Shown here: in pieces, positions 1-14,700 of the stretch
Layout of the letters: the number at the start of each line of letters is the position of its first letter
How positions within the stretch are numbered: the stretch's first letter is position 1
Assembly (NCBI GenBank): GCA_019155185.1
Contig: CM032802.1
Location: 7,664,501 to 7,728,500 of the forward strand
Source of the DNA: Beaufortia kweichowensis
Taxonomy: Eukaryota; Chordata; Actinopteri; Cypriniformes; Gastromyzontidae
Direction of reading: 5' to 3'
DNA length: 64,000 nt
The notes under the pieces: model-generated
Database searches by the model: none
Told to the model about the DNA's origin: nothing
What the model saw: only the letters and a program-made list of their open reading frames with translations
Position numbers and translations under genes: made by a program

Positions 1-554
1 CAAGAAACAATTGCAAAGAACTATTACAAAAAAAGAAAGAAAAATCAGACAGTGTGCACCCAGCTTGAGATTAGAGATGGTGTACAATGAATGCAGCATC
101 ATTTCTAAAAATACGATTTATAAACAATAAAAAAAAGCCAAAACATCCACTGATCACCCCGTGATTACTGTAAACTGACTTGTGGTAATGCATTAATGGT
201 TAAGCCAAACTCTTTAGTGTTCACATTCATTCTGACCACCTGATAAAGCAACAACAGTTGCAAATCAGAGATCCTTGATTGTTATTTCTGCCAATAGCAA
301 TCCAAAGCTGATTAAAATAATTACAACAGTGAGATTAAATAATAAATCCAACTGATTGTATAAATGAGAGCAATTTCTCATGGCTAATCAGAAATGCTTT
401 ACCACACTTTGGGCAATAGTTGTAATTTGAATAGTACTTGATTAAAATGAATCTCAAAGAGTATTTTAGTTGAAGCAGGATGGAGAAACAGGTTATAACG
501 AAGAGGCACTTTATGATTAAGAATGATTGCACACAAAAATACCTTCATACCCAG
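1..554. other. Plekha7 3' flank
   Basis: AT-rich sequence downstream of plekha7. No gene, RNA or repeat was recognised here. Confidence 0.4.
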
Positions 555-558
555 TTAA

Positions 559-838
559 AGGTGCTGTAAGCAATTTTATTTGTTAAATGGCATGAGTAAA
601 ATCTCTTTTCTGTTACAGGTAACAATATTATATTACATTATATATTATATTATATTATATAATAGCAATATAACTCGCGTAGGAGTCGGAATCGGTCGAG
701 TGGCGAAGTGATACAAATGGTAAAGCGGTGATGAAACTGGTAGAATACCGCATGGCTATCAGTCAATCAGATTCGAGTAATATACAGAACTGTTGTATAA
801 TGGAAATAATATATGGTTAAGTCTCGCTTACAGCACCT
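559..838. mobile_element. MITE with 13-bp inverted ends and TTAA flanks
   Basis: AGGTGCTGTAAGC at 559-571 is the exact inverse of GCTTACAGCACCT at 826-838. TTAA lies on both sides (555-558 and 839-842). At 280 bp with no coding capacity it fits a TTAA-targeting MITE (piggyBac or Kolobok type); the AGG end leans to Kolobok. Confidence 0.75.
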
Positions 839-1214
839 TTAATTCCTTTAATTAATCTGTTGTTAATATAGAGGCAACAGGGTCATTTCTTCCCACCATA
901 TTATGTTCATACAAAATATACCTCTACAAATTGTTTTCAGAAAATATATTCAGATTATCCAATAAATAATTTAGTAAATGAACATTTGAGAAAACGTAAA
1001 AAAAATGTTTCAGGAAGGCAGTCTGGGATCATGTTATCCTTCTCTCTTCACATTTCAATATATATTTAAAAGTCTGCAGGTGAAGTCAGGAGTCCACTGC
1101 AGGAGACTGTAATTACAGCACGTGTCTGCAAAGCAGACAGGCAGACATTCTGGCCAATCGTTAAGCTTGCTGCATGGCCCCGCCCACCCACGGTCAGTTA
1201 CTGTGCAGCTGTGC
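839..1214. other. Plekha7 3' UTR or flank
   Basis: Between the MITE and the first polyadenylation signal. It contains no recognised feature except a GC-rich patch at about 1120-1200. Confidence 0.35.
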
Positions 1215-1220
1215 TTTATT
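1215..1220 (-). terminator. plekha7: Candidate polyadenylation signal of plekha7
   Basis: AATAAA on the minus strand, 40 nt past the plekha7 stop codon. If used, the 3' UTR would be very short. Another AATAAA lies at about 575-580, inside the MITE at 559-838. Which is used is not visible. Confidence 0.4.
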
Positions 1221-1259
1221 CATTGGGTAAAGGGTATGTTAGCGTGTTAGCTCACTGTG

Positions 1260-2757
1260 TCATGTGGCCTTACGGGGAGGGGCATAGCGAGGGTCCCTGT
1301 GTTTATTGGTTAGGGAGTAACGTACTGATCCTGGGTCAGAGCCGACGGGTCGACCGGAGGTGCGGGAGCCGTTGGACTGTCGCTCGCCCTGACTCAAGTT
1401 ACGTTTGCGTTCACGCACTAAAGCTTTCTGGTGTCTCTTCATCCTCTCCAGCTGCTCTTCCACACTCATCCTCGCTCTCTGTGGCAGGTGATCTGGCTGA
1501 GATTCTCCTGAATACAGCCGCTCCAAGGCACTCTTTGGTCTTTCCTGCATAGACAGATATATAGAAAAAAGAATAAAACATGCCACAATATTAATGAATA
1601 CTAACAACGGATTTTAAAAAACGTGTAGCAATCAGACACAGTGCTCACCATTGTGGATAATGCTGAATCTCCTCTCCTTACTGAATAGGACATCATACTG
1701 CTGGACTGATTTATTCTGGAGGAAGAGCCTGACAGACCTAAGTGATCATAAATAACTTGTCAAAACTTTACATGTCAGACATTTAGCCATGCTGTGGTAG
1801 CAATTTTGATAAAGTCTTTCAAATGTTTTACCTCTTCTTTGGAGAGTCAGGTAGCCTGGGTCCACCTGATCTGATCCATGGAAGCTCCCAGGAAGCTCTG
1901 GTTCACTTAGATAGGATCTTAACTCCACCTTAAGCACAAACACATTTGCTAATTTATCTGAATTTTCAGGTAAACAACTGAAATGAATTTCCTTTATGTC
2001 CTAAAAATACTTAAATCTCGCAATCAATAAACATCAACCAGCAACATTTGGATGGAAAAATGAATCATTAGAATTGTTTGGTTTAAACAGGACTGCCACA
2101 AATATTTCACCTAAGAAGTTATGATGCATAATGTTCAAGAATAAATTTGGCATATGAAGCTAAACTTTTTTACAAAATATTTTAAAACTTCATTTAAATC
2201 TGTAAAACACAAAATTCACATTTGTATTTGTTATCATTTCTATTATACCATGTTGCACTCAATCTTTTCTGTATATATGGACTTTAGTAAAGAAACTGAC
2301 AATAAACTTGACAAGAAAAACAAAGTTGACTTGAGCTTGGTAAAATTACCCTGCAATCTCCGTTCATGTAGTTGATTTCTCTGTCACGTTTCCTTTCATC
2401 AGACTGACGCTTGAGGCCTCGTACAGAAGTGTGTCTAATGACTGATGTTTCTTTAGGGAGGGGAGGGACAACAGGGGGTGTGTCCTCATCATAGAGGAGG
2501 GGCAATGGTGGTCTGGGCGGAGCATAATCATCTTCCTGAAATACAATATCATGCACGTTAGCAAACTGATAATTATTGTGGGCTAAGTGGCTATATCATA
2601 TTTAATTATTTTTGAATGGGTAAAGAACCACACACCGGAGGGAGTGATAATGGACTTGAGGCAAGACTTCGCTGTGGTGAGCGCATCTCAACAGCTGCTG
2701 GGGTAATGCACCGAGAAGGCACTGTTGATTCTGTTACTGAAGGCACAAGTTTTCTCT
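1260..2757 (-). CDS. plekha7: plekha7 exons 20-24: proline-rich region and conserved C-terminus
   Basis: Exons 2636-2757, 2350-2535, 1832-1928, 1649-1737 and 1260-1544. Exon 21 carries APPRPPLPLLYDEDTPPVVP and IRHTSVRGLKRQSDERKRDR; exon 22 VELRSYLSEPEL; exon 24 RPKSALERLYSGE and EEQLERMKRHQKALVRERKR. These are diagnostic of PLEKHA7. Exon 20 uses a weak GTGTGT donor and exon 21 a GTAATT donor. The stop is TGA at 1260-1262. The protein extends about 18 residues past GSV, where the human protein is remembered to end. Confidence 0.93.
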
Positions 2758-5700
2758 CTGCACACAAAAACACTATAAAATACTATTGGCTTTTAATGTT
2801 TTATCGTTTATCAGCTCCGTTTCGTTATTGATGTAAAAAGCAATAGCCCAATTCAAACAATAAGCCAAATGAGTGTAACTCACTCTTACCTGGGTTTTTC
2901 ACTGAGTCTATAGTGATTTTGAAGGTTTCTTTGGTGGAACTGAGTCCAGTGATCACATCCTCTATTCTCCACAGCTCTCTCCTTAACTGATTCTTCTCCT
3001 AAACACACACACACAGGTTCAGTCCAGTCTTCATATTTCATGCAAACAACATTTACATCTGCATAGCTCTCTTACTGTATACCACAATAAGCAAAAAGGA
3101 TAGAAATACAAAAATAGACAGACCTGAGGTGAAGGACATGTATTCATCTCAGCCTGTAGAACGCTCCTCAGCTGTTCCACCGACTGCTCCAGTCTGATGT
3201 ATTCCTCCCATGCTCTCTCCATCTCCTGCAGCAAACAAACAAATTAAAACTTTTCTAAACCCATAAAACATTTACTGTCAGTACATATTACATTATTAAA
3301 GCTTACATTTATTAAAGTCATTTTTCTGCAAAAACCATCTAACATTGGTTAGGCAAACACATACTGTAGTTCTGCCCCAAAATCATGCTATTGGTTGAAC
3401 CAATGTTGCTCAAACAAAAAGTAATGATGCAGGGAATAAACATACGTATATTTAAGTTTGCTGAAAAAGATGAAAGTATTAACATACCAACAGCAGACAC
3501 TGCAGCACTTTCAATGGTAAATGACAAGATGTTATACATTTACAGCACACAACTACAGTTTACTTACAGTTGCCACTCGAGACATGTCTGCTCGAATGTG
3601 GACCAGATCCTCCTGAAGGAGGCGCTGCTGGTAGGCGATCTTCTCAGCGTGAGCCAGCTGGTCCTTGTACTTTTCCATCTGCTGATGAGACACATCCAGA
3701 ACAGACTCTAACTTATCCTGAAAAGACAAAAAAACACATTGATTATTATACATCCCAACAAAACCAGAGCAAACACTGAGTCTAGAAAAAAACCTTTTGC
3801 GTGGTAACATCAGCCTCACCTTATCTTCCTTCAGTCCACTGAGTCTGAGCTCAAGCTCCTGCAGTATTTTATCCTGTTCACACAGTCGGCTCAATGTCAC
3901 CTGCACAGAGACACAAAGTTTCAGTTGATCATAAGACACACGCAGGATCGTGTGACAATGATTTTCTCCCGCACACTCACATCCACATCACTTTCCGCCA
4001 CCTTCACCGGTTTGGTTGGTCGTCCTTTCAGACTCTCACTTCCGCTCACCTGTGGGGTGATTCACAGAAAGTGTGAGTCAGCGCTCTACAGACACAAACA
4101 TATCTATTCAACACTACTGAAGCAAGACCAGCACTGTACAATGAAGACTGTGAAGTCACAGCGAGAAGCTTCAAGACAATATTCTTCGTTTCAAACGCAT
4201 ACATGTAGGAGCTGAAGCTTTTCTTAAAGCACAATGGCAGGATGGAGTCTCGCGATCTTCATGCCAACAGAACATCGCTGTGGGACATGAATACATGTCT
4301 AAAATAAAGCATCCACAGAAAATGCTGCATGGTAAACTCATAAAAAAGCCCAAGCTCATTAAAACCTGATAAAACATCATTCAAATACCTTACATAACTA
4401 TAATGTTTATATCCTGGACTGTATTAAACAGGACAGTTTACCCAAAAATGAAAATTCTTTCATCCTTTATTGTCACCTTTACGTTTCTCTACAGAACATA
4501 TACATTCACTTGCACATATACAACACATTCACAGCACTGACAGGAAGAGAAAGACATTTCTAAGACAGATATATCATATTAGACACAAGGTAACGAAAGA
4601 GAAATGTCTGGAGAAACCAGCTACCTAAATTATACCATACACACCTCTATCCTTAACCAATCCTGACCTGCCAACTCACTAACCCGACCATACATGCCCA
4701 TAACACAATATCACTCACAAAGGGCAGGAAGGATAAGCGTGCGGATGCCAGGCTTGTGCCAACATAAAGCTACTGTATGTGCACCATGTCAAGCAATGAA
4801 ATGCGGACTCTGGATGCCGACAGTGCTTACGTTCCAGAGCGATCTCAACCCCCCCGCAGTGCAGGTTTGTAACACACTGTGAACCATGAGGATCAGGGGC
4901 TCTAAACTTTTCATCTGTGGCAAACGGAGATACACAATTATAGGCAAAGGAGGACTGGCCTCCACAACTGTTGATTAAATATTCATTGATATAATTTTAG
5001 ACTTTGTCAGAATTTGTCATTTTCCCACATAAGGGGAACTCGCCCCGACTGCATTTCCTGTGCTGTGTTAGTGTGTCAGAAGACACTGGAAAGATGAATA
5101 TACTGTACAGAAGAAGAGCTCCCACCTTCAGATCTAAATAGTCAAGGTCCTTCTTTAAATGCATGTATGTGTCATCTGCCTGAAAAAGAGAAGAGAAACA
5201 TAACATGACGTGACTTCTTAGTCATAACAAAATACAGCTGCATCACAATTTGGAGACAAACTTACAGTATAGTACACAATCCTACACAAACAAAAAAATT
5301 CACTCACTGACCCTGAAAATTTGTCATGTAGTTCAAAATCATAAATTTCATAGCAAACTTAAAGGGATAGTTTCACCCCAAAATGAATCATTTATTCACC
5401 CTTGTGTCATTCCAAACTTTTTTCGTCTGCAGAACACAAAAGAAGATATTTTGAACATGTTGGTAACCAAACAACACCGACTTCCATCAACTTTCACTGT
5501 GTGGATAAAACCACTGTGAGATTTCTAAAAATATCTTCTTCAGTGTCTAATATATAAAAAGAGTCATACACAGGATTTAAACATCATAAGGGTAAATAAA
5601 TAATAACAGATTATTATATTTTTATTTTTGGGTGAACTATCACTTTAAAAAGTTTGGGAACCAAATACTCCAAACTTTTACCTAATTCATGCAAGTACAT

Positions 5701-8700
5701 TATCAAACCTTTGTGCAACAGTACAGCACACTCATTTAGTATGCAAAAAAGACCAGTTACATTTATATAAAATACAAAGCAATGGTGGGACAGCCAGATA
5801 AAGCTCATAGCATGACATGCCATGCTATAATACAGAAAGCATCACGTAATGAAGCCACAGAGAGCCAGGCGGGGTCAATGACAGCAGCAGAGCCGGACTA
5901 CAGGTGCTAGCTGGACAGGACAAATCCTGACCTTCACCCGAGACAACTGCTGGAGGTGGGCCAGCGCATTGCTGCGCACACCCGCCATCATGGCCTGGTG
6001 TCTCCGTAACTGGATGAGGAGAAGAGTGAGCTCCTCCGGCTGGAGCACAGGTTTGATCAGGATAGAGAAAGAGTTATGTGATTATTTGCATGGATGCCTG
6101 ATACTGCCATGAACAGAAGAGGATTGGCACCACCAACAGAAGAAAGTCATTTTGATTGGATGATGGGAACAAACAGATAACCAGAAGAGAAAAATATCCT
6201 GGAAGTTTGGCATTCATAGATATTTAAGTTTTACACAGCAAAAAAATATAATCTAAGTCAGCATTTTTGTCCTTCTACTTTTTATTTTTTTAAATATCTA
6301 ATCTATTTGTAAAGCATGTTTAATCCACTTATAAAATTTAAGAAAAAAGGTTAACACTTGTTTTTACAAAGTATTTTTCTTGTTTCTTGGAAACATGGTA
6401 TCTTTCATTTTAGTTAAAAATAAATATTCAAATGAATAAAGAAAACAGGTTAATTTTTAATTTCCCAGCAAAAATGCTTTTTTAGTCTTTTTTATAACCG
6501 TGGCAGAAAAGAAAAGTTGTCAGACAACTATCTAAATTATTACACACTAACAAAATAAATGTAAAAAAGACAAAGTCTAACCAAAAATGATCATGTAGGG
6601 AACTGTGTTGTATAAATGTCTTACTGTTTTTCCATGAAGACTGGGTGCACTGACTGTGTGTGTGATGTAGCCAGATGGAGGAACTGAGCGTCTCTCTATT
6701 GTGGATGACTGGAGAAAGATAAACAAAAAAAGAAACACATCTGAAAATGTTTAATCATGTAAAACACCTGTTACCATTACTGCTGTGCTACTACTTTGTT
6801 ATTCAGTCCGTCAAAAGGACTTTCAGGGCTGCATGATACTGAAGACAAATGTGATAACTAAATAATGTGATATACAATATGCGATTTATGTTTGTAAAAT
6901 CAATTTAAAACCAATATACATGTTTTACATTTCGTCTGGGAATGCATCCGCATCAACCTAACCTAAAATTTTGGTATATAAACTTTAAGAAATATTAAAA
7001 TACTCAGTTATCGCAAACCACCGCAATAATCACATTGGCAATATTTAGAGAATTTTGATATATATCTTGAATAGATGGTTGTGTAATCTCATACTGACCT
7101 TATAAGAGCGTGCGCGATGAGGTGAGTGTGACGGTGGCACTTCCACAACCGGCATGTCCTCTAGAGGTTTGACGGTAACGCGCCCTGCGGGTGTGTGGGG
7201 TCTGCGGGGGGACTGCAGCCTGGGAGGGCCTGGTGGAGGGATATCCGCAAGGGTGGGAGGCACAGAGATGGAGCGTGACACATCCGAGTTGAGCCTGGTG
7301 GAGGACACGGCGGTGGAGTAGTCTGGAGCTGGATTGTATATGGGGGCGGTGGGGCTGCCGTGGCGAAACTGCTGCCGCTGTTGCCACTCATAGAGCTGCC
7401 ACACCGTGTTTTCATGTGTCGCGGGATGCTGGAAGTTGCCATGGGTTAGCTGGAAATGGTTGAGCCGGTCGTGAGAATACTTGTATTCGCTGGGTAGCTG
7501 GCGGTGGGCAGTGGAGGGACTGTGCCGCGGAGTCTTGGGTAAAGACTGGTACTTCTCTATTGTGCTGTACTTTGGATGAATGGGAGGTGTCCGGCGTGGG
7601 AGTGTGCTATCGGTAGCTACCAACCTGTGTTATGAACACAAGTAAAATGATTAATAATATTAACAGATATTTAGGTTCTTTAACCTGTTAACCTGTCACC
7701 ATTCCACAGGAGAAACACTTTTACCATTTACTTTAATATTTCAAATTCTAATCTAATCGTGACAAACTATATATTGTGAAAGGTCCAAGACTCAAGAATT
7801 TATTAACAATAAACATAAACTAAAAAATTTATAATTTTTTACAATTATTTTAAAAAATACCTCAAATAAAAATATAAAAATGTAGTTCTGATTGCACTTT
7901 CATGTGTGTTTAATTAAAGTCATTAGGTTAAAATTATCAAAACAGAACCAATTAATTTGTTTTTTTATGTAGAAAAAATGTCATGATCCAGACATGAGTT
8001 TCCAATGTATTAAATCAAGACCGAACATAAATTTTTGCTCCTATTTAAATATCTATTTTACTCTGAAATTTGTCACATTAAATGGATGGAAATGTAATTT
8101 CAGTTTCATGCTGACTTCAAGGTCAAACTGAATGTTGTTTGCCGTTTTCTGTCATGTTTATGTTTCAAACCACTAGGGGGCAATGTGTCCTACAACTCCT
8201 TCCAGCTACATTTCACTCTTTGGAAAACAGTCTTTGGCACCTGTGTATAGAAACGTGTGCTTGTATGTTTTTATGTATTAATGTGTGTTTGTTGACTCAC
8301 CCCCGGCGTTCATCTTTCTGTACATGGACCCAGTTTTCCACCTGCTCCAGAGTGCTCTTCCTCTGTACCTGGACTGGAGTTTGAGAAGTAGGCGTGGGTC
8401 CCCTGTGATACCTGGCCGTGCCATTCTGTTCCAAGGGCGTTCCGTTCCTCAGTACGACCGGTGGGGTGGAGACGGCCCTGGACGGTGCTCGAGAAGGAAC
8501 CTGAGATCCTGGAGCTAAAACCTCCACCTCCACTACCCTGCTTGCTGGAGATTTACCCCTCAACTGCTCCATCTCTCTCGGACCAACCTGGCTCTCCACC
8601 TCTCCCACGAATCCTTCTGGCTTCACCTCCAGCGGTCCGTCACTCTGGATGACCTCGGGTTCAGGGATCACGTAGCTGTTGATGTGATTGGTCTGAGGAA

Positions 8701-11700
8701 CAGCCTGCTGTTTGAGTTTTCTGTCCACTTGGTTTGGATGATCCAACGCCTCTCTGTGTGGCAAAGGTATGGCAGGTGCAAAGGTTGGTTATTAGATGGC
8801 ATTATCATGGTGCTGGATCACATGACATCTGTTTGATAAACACGAGTCCACAGCATGGTCTCAAGCATACAGTGAAATAAATTGCCTGTATATGGCAGTC
8901 TAATAGTGAGTTGATTTAATAATCCTTCGTTTGGAGAGAATAACGCAGCCGAATGCTTGGCTATCCATTTCCATTTAGACTGATGATAATGGCAGCTGCC
9001 TGGACTAAAAGAAATTGAATGTGTCTATTTAGACACAAAAACTGTTTTTCCACAGGCCTTAAAATATTCTTCACTGCTAATAATAATAATAATAATGTTA
9101 TTAATAAAATTTTTATATAAATTACATATTGATGTCATGCATTAAATATTGATAGTAATATTGATATGCTTTACACAAAACAGACAGGGGAAACAAAAAA
9201 ATACAATATAAAAAAATGTTTTTTAAATAGAGATTCACAGAAAAATATGAATCCCACATTCATAGAGCAAGATATGAATGCCAAGACGCTATTCAAACAA
9301 AACCAGTCATAAATGTCAAAGTTTTGTAAGATTTCAATCTCTACATCACCTGAAAGCTGAATAAATAGCTTTCCATTGATACATGGTTTGTTAAAATAGG
9401 ACAATATTTTTTTTTTTTAGATTCAACTATTTAAAAATCTGGAATCTGAGGGTGCAAAAAAAATCAAAATATTAAGAAAATCATCTTTGAAGTTGTCAAA
9501 TTAAGTCCTTAGCACTGCATTTACTCACAAAAATAAAAGTTTTGATACATTTACAGGCAATGTACAAAATATTTTCATGGAGCATGATCTTTACATAATA
9601 TCCTAATGATATTTGGCATAAAAAAAATCAGTAACTTTGACCCATACAATGTATTTTTGGCCATTACTACAAATATACCCATGCTACTTATGACTGGTTT
9701 TGTGGTCCAGGGTCACAAATAATATATGCAAGAAGGCACTGGCAAAGGAAGCCAGCAATACACAAAACATGAGGACATCTATGAAAATAAAGACACAAGT
9801 GCCTACATACAATTGTGAACAGAAATAGCCTGGAATAGCTTTTTAGTCTGGACTATCAGAGTGTAATTTTCTGGCTCGCTGACTGTCGGCTCAAGATGAC
9901 ACCAGCCTCATTAGTGCTGGACTTCTAGGACTCAACTCAACAAACTTCTGATGTGACTTCATTAATGACATCACCTGCAGAGAGCAACATTTATGGTCTT
10001 TTTGGGAGACTGGGTCTGGGTCATATACCGTGCATTGGGTATTGATATGTATGTGTATGCTTGGCTATGTCTAGTATCTGAACATACTGTCAAGTTGCTT
10101 CAGCTCAGTGACATGAGTCGAGACAGAAAGCTGAGTCACTGCTCAGTAGCCGTCTGTCTCTGCTGTGCTTACAGAGCAAGAATAAATGTAGTGGATCTGT
10201 CATTCGAGAAGACTGACAGCCGGACAAACATTTACAGACTTATAATGTCGCTTGAAACAGACAGAAAGTGATGTTTGTAACGGCAGAAGACACACATACA
10301 CAAATCAACACACAAACATTAAAATACAACTTTATGACACTGACATTTTTACAGTCCAAACTTAAAAGAAACATTCATAACAATATTCAACAGGTGCTTT
10401 ACTGTCTAAGGTACATCAACAAAACAACAAATATGTTTAATAAATCTGTTTCTTCTGTCAAGTATGTTTAAATAAAAGGGTGATTAATGATTGTTTGCAT
10501 TGTGTTAAAAGGTTTGTGATGTTACTGACCTCTTGATTGTATGTGTTTGCATCAGAGCAGCCTGATTCATTGCTCTGACCCAGCTGTTCATGTCCTCCTG
10601 TGTGTCTGCACTGAAATAGTACGTCCTCATCCCAGTATGCTCCGCCTGCGAGCCAATCACAGAGCTTCGTTTATAAATGTACGAGCACATCCCTGTGTGT
10701 GTAGCCTGCGAGAGGGAAACACAGAATTAAAGCCGAATCAAGAAATAAACAGAATAAGAACATCTGAAACTGCAGTAGGATCATCAGAGGCGTGTGGAAA
10801 CACAACACAGCACATAAACCAATCAGAGATGGCACATCAAAATGAATCATAGCGACAAATGCTGATCAAATTAAAAATGTCATGTACACACTGTGAAACA
10901 TACACACATGCTGACAGCATAATACGCATCAGGAAAAACTACAGGAAGCACAATATAAATCAGCACAAAGAGCAAACGGGAAGGTCAAAGGTAAAAAGAT
11001 TCATAACAATGACACGAGCCAATAAGGGAAAAGCAAAAAAAAAACTGATTTGGAAATGTTCACATGGTCACAAACAGTACTACAGCAAAGAACACATTTT
11101 GTGTTGTTTCTCTATAGTCACACAAAACCTGCCATATTTATTTATTACGGTTTTTATAAAGAAAATTGTGAATAGTGTGCAATTTTTAAATACATTTTAC
11201 ATTAAAAGGAAGCATGCTTGCATTAAAAAGTGTCTCGGGTGTAATTCAAAGATGCAATCTATTTCAAAAAGTCAAAAAACAATCAGTTATTGGGCAAATA
11301 CATAAAAATGAGTCTTATAATGCTACAAAGATTATAATAATTTAAGTTAAGCTATTGGTATATGATTTCACAGGAAATGTCAGTTTAGTCAGAAATGTCA
11401 GAAAGTAATTTGACGTTTAACAGGTGTAAAGAAATGTACATAAACTAACCTGCAATTTTATGTTTAAATATTTTAACTTGAAATACAGTGCAGCTTAATT
11501 TTAGGACATTAAATCTGGGTAAACTTAACTTTTGATGTTTAGTAAATGAGAAACAAAAGACACACAGTTGTTTAGCGACATCGACTCTGATAATAAAAGT
11601 TATTTTAGTGTTGTTTTTTATCCAGAAAATCCAACAACATATTTTCCTAGTGTGTTTCAGTTTAATTAGCAGAAGAAAAAGCAGAGGCAGACTGCCATAC

Positions 11701-14700
11701 AAACACTGTTGTAATTACCATTAACTGAACCACCAATTTCCTCATTAAAAATAGATTCAGAGAGAGCAACTACTGCTGTGTTCCATTCATGACATGTCAC
11801 GAAGAGGCAATTACAGTTCATTAAAGACATCCCTATTTCTTCTTCACTCATTCATTCCTTTTCTGTGTCGGTGTGAGCAAAAATCACATAGACACGAGTC
11901 TTTAGATGACGAGCTTATTAAAGGCAAGGTGCTAAGCTGTTGCCTGTGTTTTAATGGTCCACTGAGGGAAAGATCTGCTGTAGAGCAGTAATAGTCAGGC
12001 AGATGGCTGATCGGTTTGAGTCAGGCATGTGGTCTGGATGTTACATATCGTACCAAAAACAACCACTGCAGTCATTTCTCATCCACTTTCTTTGGACACA
12101 TTGGGGGGGAAAAAATCGAAATGCTTTCTTTATTTACTCACCCTTATATCATTGTAAATCTTCATGACTAAGAAAATAATTTTAAAGAATTCTGTTATTG
12201 TTATGCTTTTTTATATTAAAAGCATATAGTGAAAAGGGGTTCTTGTCAGGTGTGGGACAACATTTTCTAAAATAAGTTCCATTTGAAGAAAGTAAGATCG
12301 ACACAAAGGTGGGTACATTTTGACAGAAATTTGAAATGTTTGGTTAAACTATTAAATAGGATATGAAACATAAATAAAATATCCTAATAAAAAAACTAAA
12401 AGAATTAAAAAATATATATATATAATGAGATGTGCACTATAATATAAGAAGCATATATCTATAAGCCTAATAATTTGTAATTTCATACAATTACATATAC
12501 ATACAAAAACATTGTTATATACATTTTCTATATTTAAAATGCTTACTTTTAACAGTAAACCTAAATGTGGTAATGGCAAAGTTTAATTCTCCATGATTGT
12601 AATACATTACTTAGATGTTATCAGTATAATGCAAAGGGCAAAACTACTTTATGGGTGGGCACACAAAAACACAGCTGTGCATACACAAACACACAAGTGA
12701 ACACACAGGAGTGAAAACAACAATATAAAGAGCTAACAATAGCATGCCGCTTCCTTCCCCTTCAGCAGCCTGCTGGACTATTTGAAGATGCTTTTAGATT
12801 AAGCAGGTCTTTATTAACTGCGCTCTCTATTATGTCATCTATTATAAGTGTGCAGTGCCCGGTATGGAAGATTTTTATTTAAGAGATTCTGTGGGCTTAC
12901 ATTTACAACCACAAAACCAACAGCTTCAGATATCTGTTAACAGACTCCTGCTGTGTAATATAAATCATAATCATATTTTTATGAGTTTTATTTAAAGGGA
13001 CAGTTCACCCATAAATGAAAATTGTCATCACTTACATACCTTCATCTCATACTGTATAATTGTTTTTCTTTGATCACACAACACAGATCAACACAGAAAA
13101 AGATGTTAGCCAGTATGTTTCCACAGCTTTTTCCATACAATGAAAGTGAATGGTGACTGGGGGCTACCATCAACAAAAATGACAAAAATCATTACATTAT
13201 ATAATTCTACTTTTATATTTGGCAGAAGAAAGACAAAGATATTATACTGTAGGTCTGTGCATGAGGGTAAATGCTTTGAATTTTCATTTGTGGGTGAACT
13301 TCTTTATTGGGCCATATGGCAAATCTGTGCAGTAGATTTGTTTCCTTACAATGGGTTTAACAAAGACGAACAAAAAGAGGAAAAAGAGGAAACTAAAGCC
13401 ACACACATTCCAGTAGAGTTTTAAATGAACATGCCAGAGGTTGTTGTAGAGAAACTATAGATATAAAAGTGTACCTATTTATGGGTGATGTTGAATGTGT
13501 GTCTCAGAGCCTTTCAGGACTGTCAGTCACTCATCACAGGCGGGACGCCCACCAATGGGAACAGAAGAAGGACATAGTTCAGCAATTACAGGACAATGAT
13601 TGGTCACCTGAACCAAAACCTATTGACTTTTCTTGAGTTAACACACAAGTACTGGGAAATTATCAGTGTAATTTAAGAACTGTCAGCACCGTCAAGATAA
13701 GAGGGTGATGGAAACAAATAGCAGGAGTAGGAACAGCACAGATCAACACGCCAGACCGTTAAACAGACTGCAACACAACACAAAGCACAAATGGCCACTG
13801 TTAGAAGCCAGAACAGAAATATATAGAGCTGCTTAGTTAGCTTAGTGGCATTTGGAAAACCAGCCTGCGTCTTTTCCACCTCCGTAGCGATATCTAGCGG
13901 ATCATTGCAGAATCAGTAACACAGTCTCTGTCTCTTGGCTGCATCTTCCTACCAGCATGTCGAGTGAGTTTGCTGGCCGAGCAGAATTTACTGCGGTAAG
14001 CCTTTTCTTTGATAGGGGATTAGTGTAGATTACACAGTTTTGGCTGTCGATCGAAGTCACTTAGAGAACAAAAACTCTACTACCTAATATCTAACAAACA
14101 ACATCACATTGCATCATGTGCAAAAGGCACTCCACAATGTATGTACTTAGTAAGGGGTAAGGAGTACTTTTTTTATTTTAACAAGAAATAAATGAAATAA
14201 ATGGAAAATAAAACTGCAATTTTTGGATAAGTCAAAAACCATTAACTATTTAAAAAGCTCCTGCATAAAAAAAAATCCAACAGGAGCAGAGAAGAGTAAA
14301 AGAGCAAAGAGTGATACATAGTGCTTATGTAATTTTGCTGCCCTCAGGCTTTGTACAGACCCACAGACTCGCTCTGTGTCATGAACCCCATGAGGTGAAC
14401 AACGAACCGCACAAGCTGTAGGGCATGAAACCAAACAAACCAACACGTACTCGTATATATATATGCACCAAATCCCAATAGAGAGACATATACTGTATGT
14501 AGAAATATGCCCTGGGTACTTAATTATTTAATTATGAAGAAACTGTTGGCCTGTATGGTTATAATGAATTTTAAAAGGTATGGAAATACCCGTATTTTGT
14601 TGTAAATTCATTAAATGGTCGATCTGGCCTGCCTGCAGGAAAAGATTGCATCCACACACAAAGCTGAAGCCATGCAGGACAATGAAACATGAATATTCAC

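Noticed and set aside
8285..8652. Plus-strand proline-rich frames
   Set aside because: They are the reverse of plekha7 exon 10.
10859..11305. 148-codon plus-strand frame as a gene
   Set aside because: The composition is Lys/Ile/Asn-rich as expected of AT-rich intron sequence; no domain, and no splice or promoter signals.
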